DNA of 64,000 nt. Source: Cephalotrichum gorgonifer (taxonomy: Eukaryota; Ascomycota; Sordariomycetes; Microascales; Microascaceae). The stretch covers positions 1,828,693 through 1,892,692 of the forward strand of contig ONZQ02000004.1 of the NCBI GenBank assembly GCA_900312665.1, in the 5' to 3' direction. Under the pieces are notes generated by a model. That model saw only the letters and a program-made list of their open reading frames with translations, searched no databases and was not told the origin of the DNA. A program made the position numbers and the translations under genes. Below, piece after piece: positions 12,315 through 23,612 of the stretch (its first letter is position 1; each line of letters opens with the position of its first letter).

Positions 12315-14680
12315 GATGGTATCCTGGCGGGAGGAATGTGACGATGTTGCCAGCGGGGAGCGATGAATCGGGGCCATGCTGGTGAGGGATGTAAGATATC
12401 GGATCGGAGGACCGGCTGGCTGGAAAAAGGGCGGGAGATAAATAACGGCCACAGGAGGTGTGGGAGAGACCTGGGGAAAGGGAAATGTCTCGTTTCGTCC
12501 GGTCACTTCGGGGCTCTATGATCCCATACGAGTGCTACACCAAGTATATTCGGGCGCAGACAGCTCGCAAGCGGGCCAGGGAATGTTGCCATGCAAGACG
12601 GCCGGGTCAACCATTTCAGGGCGTGCGCAGACTGGAGTCGAGGGAGCAGGGGGGCTCCTAAGCTGACGCAGATGGCGTGCTGGGGGGCCGTCTCTCCCTA
12701 GTGGAGGCAACAAGTACTCGTAGGTCTCGTTGAAACCTTGTGAGACCGTTGAGGAAAGTCGCTGGTAAAAGCACGCAATCCGGTAGTCTGGAATGGCGGT
12801 GGAAGCGAAAGGCGGCTGGCGGGGCGGAGAGGCGTAAATCTTGAAAGGGGAGGGGGGGGGGTGGGTAACAGAGGTTAGTGGCGGGTGGTGGATGAGTCAG
12901 GTTCAGACATGGGTACTGAACTACTTGTACTGGGATCTCTGGGACCTGGAGCTAACACCGATATTGTGCTGTATCGTATCGTTTCTTCGTCCTCGTCCTC
13001 GTCCTTGTCCTCGTGCCTTGCTCGTATGGTGCGAGATTTGGGTTTTCTGCCGCCAAGGGAAGCGAACAGATGGGCTAATTGCTGATTGCGGTATCGCGAC
13101 CGGGGGGGTGTATCACGGAAGTCGGTCGGAGTGGCGCATATAGGATGGACACTTTTGCAATTCTGCCATTTGATTGATAAAACGGGACGTTGAAGAAAAG
13201 GGTGACCATAGCTTATTTTGAGGTGCTTTCTGGTGGGGATGGCGTAATTATGGGTACAGTCTCATCACTAACCAAGTGGTGGCGGCTGTAGATAGTATCA
13301 CATGAGGTGCTGGCGGTCGCCAGAACGCACCATTAGCGATTACCGAGAGCCGAGCAGCGCTTGTAATCTCGCTTTTCACACCTTTTTCCGCAGCGATAAC
13401 ACAAATATGGGTATGAATAAATGTGGCAAATTGCTTCATCATGTGGACGGAGCGGCCGTTGAAATTTTGCCTTCATGCCCTCACTAGCCCTCGTACGAGC
13501 AGTCTAGGGTCTCTTAGCCTTAAGCCCGTTATTTGTAGTCAGCTTGACGCCTTCCCAGACTGTTATGACACTCATTAGGTTAGCCATGCATGGAGAGTAG
13601 TGCTAGCTCAAAAACAGTTATGGGGAAAAAACCATCAGGGTGATTGAGCTGCTTCCCTCTCAGGCGACCGCCAATACGATAACGTAGCATGTCTACAAGC
13701 CCAGTTACGAGTACAACCTACATGTAGGTAGTATACGTTAGTACAAGTATACTCCGAGAACCGCAACATTATGCCGCAGCTTTATCAAGCAAGATTCAGG
13801 CGGGATATAAATCTCGCCAATGCAAGCTTGTATATCTCCTGCAGGACGCAACCTTTTTCCCAATCCACCACCGTGCCACCTCAGTGTCTGGGGTAATACC
13901 TTATGTCGACGGGTATTGGTATTATTACAGATGATACTCCATCATACTACGTATCTGGGGAAACTTCAGCCCGAAATAGGTACCGAGGACTTGACCGCTT
14001 GTTCCCGCGAGGATCCTTCTCGTCTTGGGTGGGTGGAGAAATAAAAAACTGGAAACCTGGGGTTGGACGGAGCGACCGGATAACCCGCCGCTTCCCCCGG
14101 AGGAAAGGGGGACAGAAAGGGTTGGATGCCCGGGCGGTGCGTAGAACTTTGGACATCTTTTGTTCAGGTCGTCTGTGTTCTCGTGGGAATAGGGCCTCTC
14201 CGGGTTGTTGGACATTATCTCATGTGAGTACGAGTAGGATCTCCTCGGATTGGGCTGTTACCTCACGGGAACAGCCTCTCTTATTCGGATTGTGCATTAT
14301 CTCCTGGGAATGTGTTCTCCTAGCATTGCGCATTATCTCATGAAGTACTCGTGTATTGATTTGTTCAGGTGGTGAGTGTGAGCTTGTTCCTCTCCTCAAA
14401 ACGTTTCATCCCTTCCTCGCAGCCACCATGTCGATCGATGTCGATGTCGTGATTCAGCCATGTCATACATATCTCCTCGGCCCGTTCATGCGCCCCTATA
14501 GTCGATAGCGATAGCGATAGCAAACGAAAATATTGATGGAGCCCGGACGATTGCGCGACCTCCGAGGAAATTGCGCCCGAATCCGGGAAGAAACGGGAAC
14601 TTTTCCTCCTCCCCCCCTAGCCTATAGCTGCCCTGCTTTAGGCCACGGCCAAAGCTACCTCCTCGTACTTGTACGGCCTA
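12315..14680. other. Long intergenic region with short repeats, no supported gene
   Basis: 2.37 kb without a convincing gene. It holds simple repeats (CCTCGT-type 12987-13014, GTCGAT-type 14429-14450, CGATAG x3 14503-14520). Three imperfect copies of a 17-mer of the form TTGNGCATTATCTCNTG lie at 14208, 14290 and 14326. Copies of the ACTTGTAC motif family are at 12921-12930, 13741-13752 and 14662-14674. Confidence 0.55.
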
Positions 14681-16127
14681 TTATGCCAGCAGCGCGATGT
14701 GCTTCAGTTCACTGTGAAGTGTTAGCCAACCAGCCAGCCCGCCGTAGGGATCAGGGAGCCATGTGGCCATAGCCCCCGCCCCCCAGAACAAACGTACCTC
14801 TGAACCTGCTTCCCCACCTTCATGGGCTCATACACCACCTCCCTCCCCTCATCCCTCCCGAGCCCGACCTGCTCCGCCCTCACCTTCTTCGCCTTCTCGA
14901 CCAGCTCGGGCATGGGCACCAGGTCGAAGTCCGAGCCCAGGTGCCAGAAGAACGTGGACGAGATCCTCACGAGGGGCCTGTCCGGGTTCTCGACCTTCCT
15001 CCGCTCGATGACGTCGACGGTGCGCTGGTTCACGACGACCTCGTGGAAGCCCGCCTTGACGAGCCCGCCCGTGATGTGCTCGAGCTGCTTGCCCGCCTGG
15101 ACGAGCAGGTTGTTGCCGGGGGGGATGCTGACGGGGATGCGGCGGCCAGTGTTGCGCGCCCAGATGTGCAGGCCCGGATAGCGCGAGCGGCCGTGAATGG
15201 TCAGGAAGTTGAGGTCGGTGTGGAACCCGGCGAGGATGGTGTTGTTCTCGCCGTATTTCACTAGATCCGACGCTGTAGGGGCGAGGAGGTGTGGGCTGTT
15301 GCCGTAGGGGTTAGAAAAAGGGGGGGTCGTATTGGAAAGGCGTAGGGACAGTGGCATATGTACTACTCACCCGTACTTCCCCGCGTTGCTAAAGGTCTCT
15401 GCTGGTAGCCCGAGTCCGACAGCAGTCATCTCGGCCAGCCCAGATACTCTAAGACACCCCACATCCAATCAGCAAACTTGTCTACTGAGACCTACTTGCC
15501 CGCCCTTGCGGGACATGCAGTTGAAACAGAGATAGGCCCTCCCAAAAAGGACAGAAGGGAAAAAAAAACCTCTCCCACTCACGCATTCTTCATGGTCGTC
15601 CCCCACTTATGCAAGGTAGGCTCCCACCTCGCCCTGATGGCGGGGTCCCGAGGCACGACGTTCGGGGCGTTCAGGCCGGGGAACTCGGTCTCAAACGGCG
15701 GCTTCTCCGCCATCTTCCAGAAGAAGCGGCACTTGGGGTCGGGCTCGTGGCCGGAGATGTCCAGGGGCCTCTCGGACTCGGCAAGCCTCTGTATGACGTC
15801 CAGGCACGGCTCGTCGACGGCGCACTTGGGCTTCTCCGTGTTCTCGAGCGTGACGCCGACCTGGAAGCCCAGCTCGGGCCTCTCGTCCTCCCTAAGCCTC
15901 TCCTCGGGCTGGGCGAAGTAGTCCTCGAGGAGGTCGAGGAAGGCGGCGTTGTCGGACTCGGTGGCGCGTGAGTCGTGGAGCACGAGCGCGCCAAAGGTCA
16001 CCAGGGCATCGGCAGCCTTTTGGCACTCGGCGAGGACGACAGCCGAGTCGCGCGGGTTGTTCAGGAAGACGTCGAGGTCGACTACGGGGAGCTCCATCGG
16101 GACGTCGTCGGGAGAGGAGGCGGCCAT
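14681..16127 (-). CDS. 2-oxoglutarate/Fe(II)-dependent oxygenase (isopenicillin-N-synthase-like)
   Basis: Four exons: 16127-15583, 15448-15371, 15295-14798 and 14711-14681, giving 383 aa. The last exon supplies only SELKHIALLA and the stop; without it the ORF would run into an unrelated tail. The C-terminal half contains the double-stranded beta-helix with the iron facial triad: HTD in GFHTDLNFLTIHG and the distal His in LEHITGG. An Arg-x-Ser (RISST) follows as the 2-oxoglutarate clamp. The N-terminal half resembles the DIOX_N domain of non-haem dioxygenases. Such enzymes hydroxylate, desaturate or cyclise small molecules; the substrate is unknown. No secondary-metabolite backbone gene is nearby, so a biosynthetic cluster role is not supported. 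Confidence 0.85.
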
Positions 16128-17518
16128 GATAGCGGGGTTGATTCGATCTAATCCGCGGAGATATGGAGTGCTACTATGGTATATTATATAAGATGGACTC
16201 TGCTCTTGAAAGAGACGGTCGGGGGAGCTTCGCTAGGGGTTGTCGTGGGATAATAAACACACGAGATGGCTATCGTGGAGACGGCAGACTCGAGATCGTG
16301 GACTGCGACGACGTTGGTTGTGAGAATCCAAGATGGGATCATCTGAACATCGGACCCCGCCGTGTTCCCCGCCATTTTTTCTAGAAACGCCGAAAGTAGC
16401 CATCGCGCGCGGCCGCGCCTCTCTCCCCCCACTTGCTTGTGACTTTTTGACTTGCCCGATTTGGTTCGTTCCAAACGGGCGGTTCGCTCGATGAGGCAGC
16501 TGGTATACTCTTGGTATTTCTCTAGTGCTTGGTAGAGTAATTTTAACACGAGGAACAGGGCCAGGAGCCGGGGTCCGCCTCTGTTACAGGTATGAGTACC
16601 CCGTAAGGGTGAGCTTTAGCCACTCCGTGATAAGCGATTATTAAACAGGACACTCGTACAAGTACGAGCACATGCTCGCCGGGTCTAGTCTCGAGATACG
16701 AGGAGCAAGTACATTTTTGATCAAACTGTGAATCGCCACCAGAAAATCAAAACAAACCCCTGGCATCTCAGACGCAGAACGACAGGTAAAACCGTGACAT
16801 GATCATTTTCCTGAAAATTGCAACCAGGAACAGGAACAGGCAGCAAGCGGCTCTTTTCCCCTTTTGGCGGAGTGCCGTCCGATGAATGCAGATTTTAGGT
16901 TACATCCATCTATCCTGCCTCACAAGATGCTAAACGATCTCGGTGACTACTCTTGGCCATCGCCAACCTCCGACACCGTCCTCGATTCCCGGTTCCTCAC
17001 CGTCGCCATCGCTACTGTACGTTTGACTCGGAGTGGCATGACACCCACCCCATGGAAAACTGGAGCTACCTCGCTTTCACCTCACCTCCACCCTCGGGAC
17101 AGGGGAGCGGGAGATCAATCTTCGAGAGGATTATGACTTTGTTTACCTGAGGGGCGTTGATGATGATTCCGCGAAGAAGAATACAACGAGTTTTCATCCA
17201 TGTGTCAGTGCCAGGCTAAAAGGGCTGCAGAGTGCTCTCTGCACACATCCTCGATCGGAAAGTCTGCCGTAGGGGTCCACACTTCCAGCACCATGTGTAC
17301 CTATCTCCTTATATACTCTCCCTTTCTTCCCAGTTATCCTACTCATACACCAAACACTCAAAGACATATCCCTAGGTCCACATCCTTAATCCCTAGCCCA
17401 CATCCATGCCCAATGCACCCAAAAACATCATCCCTTCCTCGGAGACCCTCTAATCTTGCCTTAGGGTATTCTATCCTATCCCATCCCAGCCTTATCTTTC
17501 TGCCAGCAGAGGGACTTT
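16128..17518. other. Intergenic, no supported gene
   Basis: Includes the oxygenase promoter and a near-palindromic stretch built from ACTCGTAC and GTACGAG at 16652-16668. Small ORFs only. Confidence 0.55.
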
Positions 17519-17932
17519 CTACTTCTGGCTCCCGAAGACACCCCCCCGTAGACCATCCAGAACACTACCCGCCTTGCCCCGCACACACACTCCGCACGCC
17601 GTGCCCGCCACGACGACCCAGCCCCCGCAGATGCCGAAGTTCGCGCAGGCGTGATAGCGGGTGTGGCAGCCCGCGTCGGAGGCGACAGATCCCGGGTGCG
17701 CGGCAGTGGGGGCGGGAGAAGGGGCCGTGGAGTTTGGGGTGATGGGTCTCGTCGAGTCGGGCGTGCCGGCGACGGACGACGAGGTCGTCTGCGAGCTCGG
17801 GTCGTGGGTGCCGGTCGTGTTGGGCGTCTCCCGGAAGGGCGGGAACGAGACGTACCACCGGTCCGAGGCGGGGGTTGGGGGACTGGTGCAAGGCGGATCT
17901 CGTATCGGCTCCGCCAGGGAAGAAGCCGCCAT
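17519..17932 (-). CDS. Small Ser/Thr/Pro-rich protein with Cys-containing hydrophobic segment, unknown
   Basis: 137 aa from the ATG at 17932 (MAASSLAEP). An in-frame ATG at 18031 would add 33 residues of weaker codon bias. The frame shows very strong G/C at third positions throughout, like the neighbouring real genes, which is the main reason for calling it. The order is a short motif-like stretch (DRWYVSFPPFRETPN), then a low-complexity Ser/Thr/Pro linker of about 45 residues. A Cys-rich part follows (GCHTRYHACANFGIC) that runs into a hydrophobic segment (WVVVAGTACGVCV) able to span a membrane. No signal peptide. I do not recognise a family. It could be one exon of a longer gene. Confidence 0.5.
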   Translation of the reverse strand: MAASSLAEPIRDPPCTSPPTPASDRWYVSFPPFRETPNTTGTHDPSSQTTSSSVAGTPDSTRPITPNSTAPSPAPTAAHPGSVASDAGCHTRYHACANFGICGGWVVVAGTACGVCVRGKAGSVLDGLRGGVFGSQK

Positions 17933-18764
17933 ATCGATGGTGCCAGGCGTTTGTTTGGCGTCTGACGTCAACGTGTATGTAGGTATAGTCGGTCGACCTG
18001 AGGGTGCACGTCGGGATGTCTTGCGATGCACACATACGCATGTGAGTGAAAGCTAGGAATCAAGTCGTGGTCCCTCCCATGGTTATTATATCTCTGAACC
18101 TTTGACATTCCATTCTCCGGTAGAGGAGGGAGTTGCCCCAAGCCCCAGGTTGCCCCAAGCCCCGGGTTGCCCCAAGCTTTTGTATCTGCCACTCCAGAAA
18201 AGACTGGAAAACAGGAACCAGGAGGTTGAGTTGTGAACAACGACATTGTGAGGGGCGGGGGATGGGGACAAAGAGAGCCTGGGATTGGCGCCTGTGATTT
18301 AGAAACAAGCCATGCTTATTAGACCCGGACAAAGAGGTCCCCCGCTGGAATCAAGTGCTGCTCATGCGCAAAGAGCGCTCTCGTCAAATCCTGATTCATT
18401 TCTTTCCTCCTAGTTACTTCTAAGGAAGAAAGTGGCTACGGGATACCAAGATAGCCTTAGCATACATACATTTCACACAAATCCATAAGGTGAGAGTCCC
18501 GTCTCTCTCCCCTGAAAGATCAACTGGAAGGACAAGGGATACCAAAATAAACAACGAGGATTGTGGCATACCCCGAGATACAATCTGCTCCAGACTTCCA
18601 AGCCCGTAACCCAAACTCCAAAAAACATCAAAGATAACAGAGAAAAATACAAGACATCAAAGGAGGAGAAGAGAGAAGAAACCAGTTAGACTCGCGTCCC
18701 GTCCGTATAACCGCGAAACCCCGCTCCCAAGGGCACCTGAGCAACCCCCACACCACCCCCCTAT
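17933..18764. other. Intergenic with 17-bp tandem repeat
   Basis: Holds 2.6 copies of a 17-bp unit (TTGCCCCAAGCCCCAGG with one variant base) at 18133-18177. No gene seen; includes the 3' end of atg17. Confidence 0.6.
18133..18177. repeat. 17-bp tandem repeat, 2.6 copies
   Basis: Two full units differing at one base (CCCCAGG versus CCCCGGG) followed by a partial third (TTGCCCCAAGC). A minisatellite-like tract between genes. Confidence 0.85.
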
Positions 18765-20343
18765 TTACCTCGCCAGCCTCGCCCTCGCGCCCTCGACAGC
18801 GCCCGGCGACAGCGCCGGCGTGCTCCTCTCCACGTCGTCCCCCTCCCCGACGGGCCTCACCTCCCACCTCTTCATGCCATTGTCCATGCCCGGCCACAGG
18901 TCCGTGGGCAGGAACTCCCCGACGTCCTGCATGAAGCCCTCCCTGGCGGCGGCGTCCTCGCTCATCATCCTCTCGACCGTCTCCCTCGCCTTCCTCCACA
19001 CGGCCCGCACGCGGTCCTCCGCCGCCCCGCGCCTGTCCACCTCGAGTATCAGCCGCTCGTACGCGTTCGCGTACCCCTCGTAGAACTCCCTCAGCTGCTC
19101 CATCTCCTCCAGCCTCTCGAAGATGGCCGCCTTCTCGCCGTCCCAGCGGGCGAGGAACTCCGACTCCGCCGCGACGTAGATGGCCAGCTTCCCGCCCACC
19201 TCGTCCAGCGCCCGGAACGCCGCCACCCCGGCCCCGTACGCGCGCCGGACCCCGCCCTCCACCTGCTCCCGCAGCGCCGCGAACTCGTCCTCCATCGCCG
19301 CCAGCCGCTCGCCGATCTCGCTGACGACGCCCTCCACCTCCGACGCGTCGTCGACCACAACCTTGATCATGTCGGCGCGGTCCCGGGCCGTTATGGGCTC
19401 CAGGTCGGAAACGTGCGATTCCTGCTCGGCGATGACGCCCGATATGGAGACGCTGGGCCCGCCGTCCTGCGCCGTCGCCTCGGCGGCCTTGCGGCGGGCG
19501 AGCGCCGCACCGCCCTCGGTCGTCCGTACGGCCGTGACGCAGAGGTCGAAGTGTTTCGTGAGTGAGGAGAGGAGGCTGGCCATGTTCTGAGAGTGGTCGG
19601 TTAGGGAGAAGAGGAGGGAGGAGATGGGCTGGTGGGAGGCGGAGGGCGAGGATGGATTTGTCACAGAGGCGGCGATGGCTTTCTTGAGGGATCGTATCTC
19701 GGTTTCGAAGCGGAGGATGTCGCCGTCGAACGATGTTTGTATGGACTGCGGATACCCGATGTTAGCTCGCACTCGGCGCGATGGGGTCGGGTCAGTCAAC
19801 ACGTGTGTGTGCATCTAGAGAACTGACCTGCAACTCCTTCAGGCTCTCCTTCAGAGCCTCCACAACACCCGTCACACTCTTCTCATCCACAAAGTCCATC
19901 AAATTCCTCTGTCCCTCATCCCCCTCGCCTTCCCTGAGCCCCGCCTCGACAGTCCTCTCCCGCAGCGCGGCGACCGTCTCCTTCATCTTCCCGTCCGCCC
20001 CGTCCATCATCCGTATCAGCTGCCTAAAATCCCTCTTCCCCGCCTCGCACGTCCTGTCTAGTTTATTCCTGACCCTTGTGAGGACGGTCAGCTGACTGGA
20101 CAGTGCCCGGCGGAGATACTCCGTCTCGGAGCCGAGGACGACGGCTTCTTCGTAGAGCTCGAGGGCGAGGGTGCAGATCTCGTTAGCGCGGAGGACGGAG
20201 GTCATGGTCGAGAGGGCTCGTTTCGCGGAGAGGAGGTGCTCGACGAGCGTTTCTATCGGAACGTCGGCTTCGGGCTCTTCATCGTGGGTTGGCGAGGAGG
20301 CTTGGTGGGAGTCTCGACTGGAGGACGGGCGTGAAGACGCCAT
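18765..20343 (-). CDS. atg17: Autophagy scaffold protein Atg17
   Basis: Two exons: 20343-19828 and 19745-18765, giving 498 aa, matching the family's usual length. The protein is almost wholly helical. The N-terminal segment (about residues 25-60, VEHLLSAKRALSSM-like, then VLRANEI) and the C-terminal EFLPTDLWPGM with RWEV are conserved Atg17 landmarks. A short disordered Ser/Pro-rich N-terminus precedes the helices. Atg17 forms a crescent-shaped dimer with Atg31-Atg29, or with Atg13/Atg1 in filamentous fungi, that scaffolds the phagophore assembly site on starvation. The intron is 82 nt, phase 0. Confidence 0.9.
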
Positions 20344-21259
20344 GGTGTTGGCTGGCGAGTTTGGGAGTTGGTAGGTGACGTGGTGGAGAGTATTCGCAGG
20401 CCCGTATATTAACGGAAGAGGTGGAGATGGATAGAGGTCAAGAGCAAGCTCGGGGGCGCGCAGCTCTTCGACTCATGCCTACAACGGATGGAGAGGGTCG
20501 GCCTAGCCTAGCTTGACTAGAAAACGGGAGTGCAGAAGAGTACGCTGGTGGTGGTGGTAAAACGAAAAGCCAAGGAGCGCCCCTTCTGACACAAAAAGGG
20601 CTTCTGTTCTGACTCTCGAGCTTAGATCGTATGGCGCAATCTCTAGCCGTCGTTAACGTCGGCGTTGGCGCTGACAGAGTGCGTTGCCTATCTGTGGTTC
20701 TGTTAAGGTTGAAGCTAGAATGCGCCCCTTATCGATAACAGGCACAGGTGATCTCATCAGTGGGTGGGTGGGCCTGTCTCCCTTGATGACATTGCAATGT
20801 CTTGGCGCTCCTCCATAGTGGGGCTTTACACATTCACAAGTCCTCGTTGAAGCGCTTGCTCGCCATTGTCGGCTCGGCTAACAAAGAATGCATGTACCAC
20901 CTCTACTCTATTGGCCTAGGGATAAAAGTAGCAAAGCAAAAGGCCTCGTCTGGCCTACTTTATTTGCGACATCCATGGTATTCTTGCCCTTACAAGGAGA
21001 CCCCTATCTAGAAGTCCAGATGCAGGCATATGCATGTCATGGTCTGTATTAATACAAGCCTAAAGCCACTACATCCTGACGTGAAAGACATCCCTATTCC
21101 GCCCTCATGGATGCATACATTTTTTTTGGCGTGACCGTGTCGTCTCATATCAATCCCCCAAAGTACATTCAGGGGATGGGTGGCAAGCGCAAGAAAGGAC
21201 AATAGGGACCGTGTTCATAACTCGGAGCTCCAACACAAGCCACAGGTCCTCGGGACAGC
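20344..21259. other. Intergenic, no supported gene
   Basis: Upstream of atg17 and downstream of cdc37. Only short ORFs without coding bias. Confidence 0.6.
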
Positions 21260-23079
21260 TCATTCTGGGTCGGGATACGGCTCCGCCTCGGTAGAAGGTG
21301 CGCCCTCAGCCCTCTCCCTTTCCATATCTTCCAGCCTCTTCTTCCCCTCCTCCGTCGTCGTGTCGATAATCTCCTCCTCCAAGCTTAGGCAACCGGCCTA
21401 AAAACGCAAGGGACAATCGTTAGCATGAAAAATACCATAGGATGGACTGAGCATCGTCACCGCAGTGGGTGGGGGCCTGAAACTCACCTCCCCGAGAAGG
21501 CCGACCAGCTCCTCCGCCTCATCGACGCCCATCGCCCCCAGCACCTTATTAAGCTCGTCCAGGCTCCCGGTCTCCAGCGCCTTCTTCACCTCGGGCTTGA
21601 ATCCGTCGTACACCGCCCTCTGCGCCCTGACCTCCTCCGACTCGCTGTTCTCCTCCGGGATCGTGATGTTGATGACCGTCCCGGGCTCGACGGCGTGTAG
21701 CTGGATCTGCTCGACGCCCGCGCCGCCAGCGGCCTCCGCCTCCCTCTCCCTCTTGATCTCCCGCGTCCGCGACCGTATCTTCGCGTGGGTGTCCGTCACG
21801 TCCTTGAAGAACATGTCGTGCGCCTGCCCCTTGCTCGAGATCCTCTTGAAGAACATCGACACCCCGTCCTTGCCCAGGGCGCGGCAGTACTGCAGCAGCA
21901 GCGCCTGGTGCACGCACTGCAGCGAGAACTTGTCGTCGCCCTCCAGGCCGGCGTTGAAGGCCTCGACCAGGAGGCCGTCCGTCTCCTTCTCAGCAACGAT
22001 GGACGGGTGGGCGGTTATGAAAGCCAGACTCGCCCGGTAGTCACCCACCGGGATCTGGGCGAACTTTTTCGCTTCGGGCGACGCCTCGATGTCTGCGTCG
22101 TCGTCATCGTCGCCCCCACTCTTCGCAGCCTTCTCTGCCGTGCCGCCCGCCGCGACGGCCTGAGGATTCAGAAGCTCTGGGGTCGTCGTCGTCGCCGTCG
22201 CCGCCGCCCCCTTTTCCTTGGACGATCCGGCCGACTTGTTCACATATGAGCTGTCGAACCCCGTGTGATAGTTCTCGCTCGTAATCTTCCTCGCGTCCTC
22301 CTCCTCCAACTCCCTAACCCTGATCGCTGACTTCGCCTGCAAGTCATTCACTTGCTTCAAGTGCACCCCGATCTCGTCTATCATGCTCTGGAACCTCTTC
22401 TCTGGCTCTACCTTCCTCTCGTCTAGCGCCTTGTTTGCGAGGTCCAGCACCGTGGCCAGCATCTTCGAGTACGTGGTTGGGTACCCGTCCCCCTGCCCCT
22501 CGTGCACGCCCTCGGGCCTGGGCGGCAGCTTATCGTCCGCGGGGTCCTTCGGCCCCGACTCCATGACGGCGCGGAACGCGAGCTCGGCGGCCCGCTGGGC
22601 GGGGGCATCGGAGGACGTCGCGTCTTTGGCGTAGTTCTTTAGCGCAGCGAGGAGGTCGGTGAGGCGCTTTGCGAGCCCGGCGTTGAGGATGTGCTCATAC
22701 TTGAGAGTTGCAAGCTCGTGCTTGCGCTGCTCTCGCTGCTGGTGGATCTGGTTCTGCTTGGCGCGGATGAAGGAGCGCTTGTCGACGTTCGGGTGGACTT
22801 CGATGTCTGAATCGTCGCTGAGCTCCAGCGCATCCTAGAGCGTGGGAGTGGCCCGTGTTAGCTCGGCGGTTCCAGGGTCCGCGGGGCTCCGGTGATGAGT
22901 GATGGGTGATGTAAATGCAGTCGTCCGTAGGGTGGTGAGGTAGAACATGGAGGGGCAGGAAGGTTCGTGCTTTGTCGCATGTGGCGAGAATGCACCAAGC
23001 ATCAAAGATCAAGTATCAAGCACCAAGGCAGTAAGCAGGCGACAGAACAACTCACCCATTTGCTGTAATCGACGGGCAT
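21260..23079 (-). CDS. cdc37: Hsp90 co-chaperone Cdc37
   Basis: Three exons: 23079-23056 (24 nt), 22834-21488 and 21397-21260, giving 502 aa. The N-terminus MPVDYSKWDALELSDDSD is diagnostic. Ser14 lies in the conserved LSDDSD context that CK2 phosphorylates in yeast and animals to enable kinase-client binding. The N-terminal coiled coil (to about residue 150), a central Hsp90-binding domain (about 290-400, with QALLLQYCRALGKD and KGQAHDMFFKDV) and the C-terminal helical part follow. An acidic, Ala/Thr-rich low-complexity insert lies at about residues 200-260. Cdc37 recruits protein kinases to Hsp90 in the cytosol. The first 8 codons sit alone on a 24-nt exon. Confidence 0.93.
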
Positions 23080-23612
23080 GGTGGACGGATTCAATGGCGA
23101 GTATCCGATAAAGTGGGATCCGAGTCCAGCAATAGCTTCGATTAATCAGCTCAGAGAGCTCTTCGAGGGGGGCAGTGGTGACACCCAAGCTGATTTTATC
23201 TTGCAAACAATTCAAGGTGGAATGTTCTGGAGGGATCGAAGCTCAGAAAAGAAAAGGAGGGGTGACTGACTGGCAGCTTAACCCTGGCGATTGGCGGGGT
23301 TGTTGGTTACTGGCACAGTTCGCAGGGGACGCGCGGGACCCAAGCTTAAATAATCCTGCTTAGCAAAAAAAGACGTCATGTCATGCAACGGGCGTACACT
23401 TGTTTGCAATTGATCTCACACGTTCTCTCTACGACAGACACGCTCCAAAGAAAATGAAAGGACCAAAATTTAACAAGTATTTGACTCCTCCTATCTTACA
23501 AAACAAGAATGGCATCAACGCTCCTCGCCCTATTACTTTGTAGCTACTTCCGCGTAGCGTGCGGGGTGGGTGGGCCCGTAACGGAACAGAGCGCAAACGC
23601 GCCCCTTCCGGC
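23080..23612. other. Short intergenic region between cdc37 and mot1
   Basis: 533 bp with the cdc37 promoter and the mot1 3' end. Nothing else seen. Confidence 0.6.

Noticed and set aside
14681..16127. Secondary-metabolite cluster around the 2-oxoglutarate oxygenase
   Set aside because: Neighbours are housekeeping genes (scon-2 type, Atg17, Cdc37); no synthase, P450 or transporter lies within the window.
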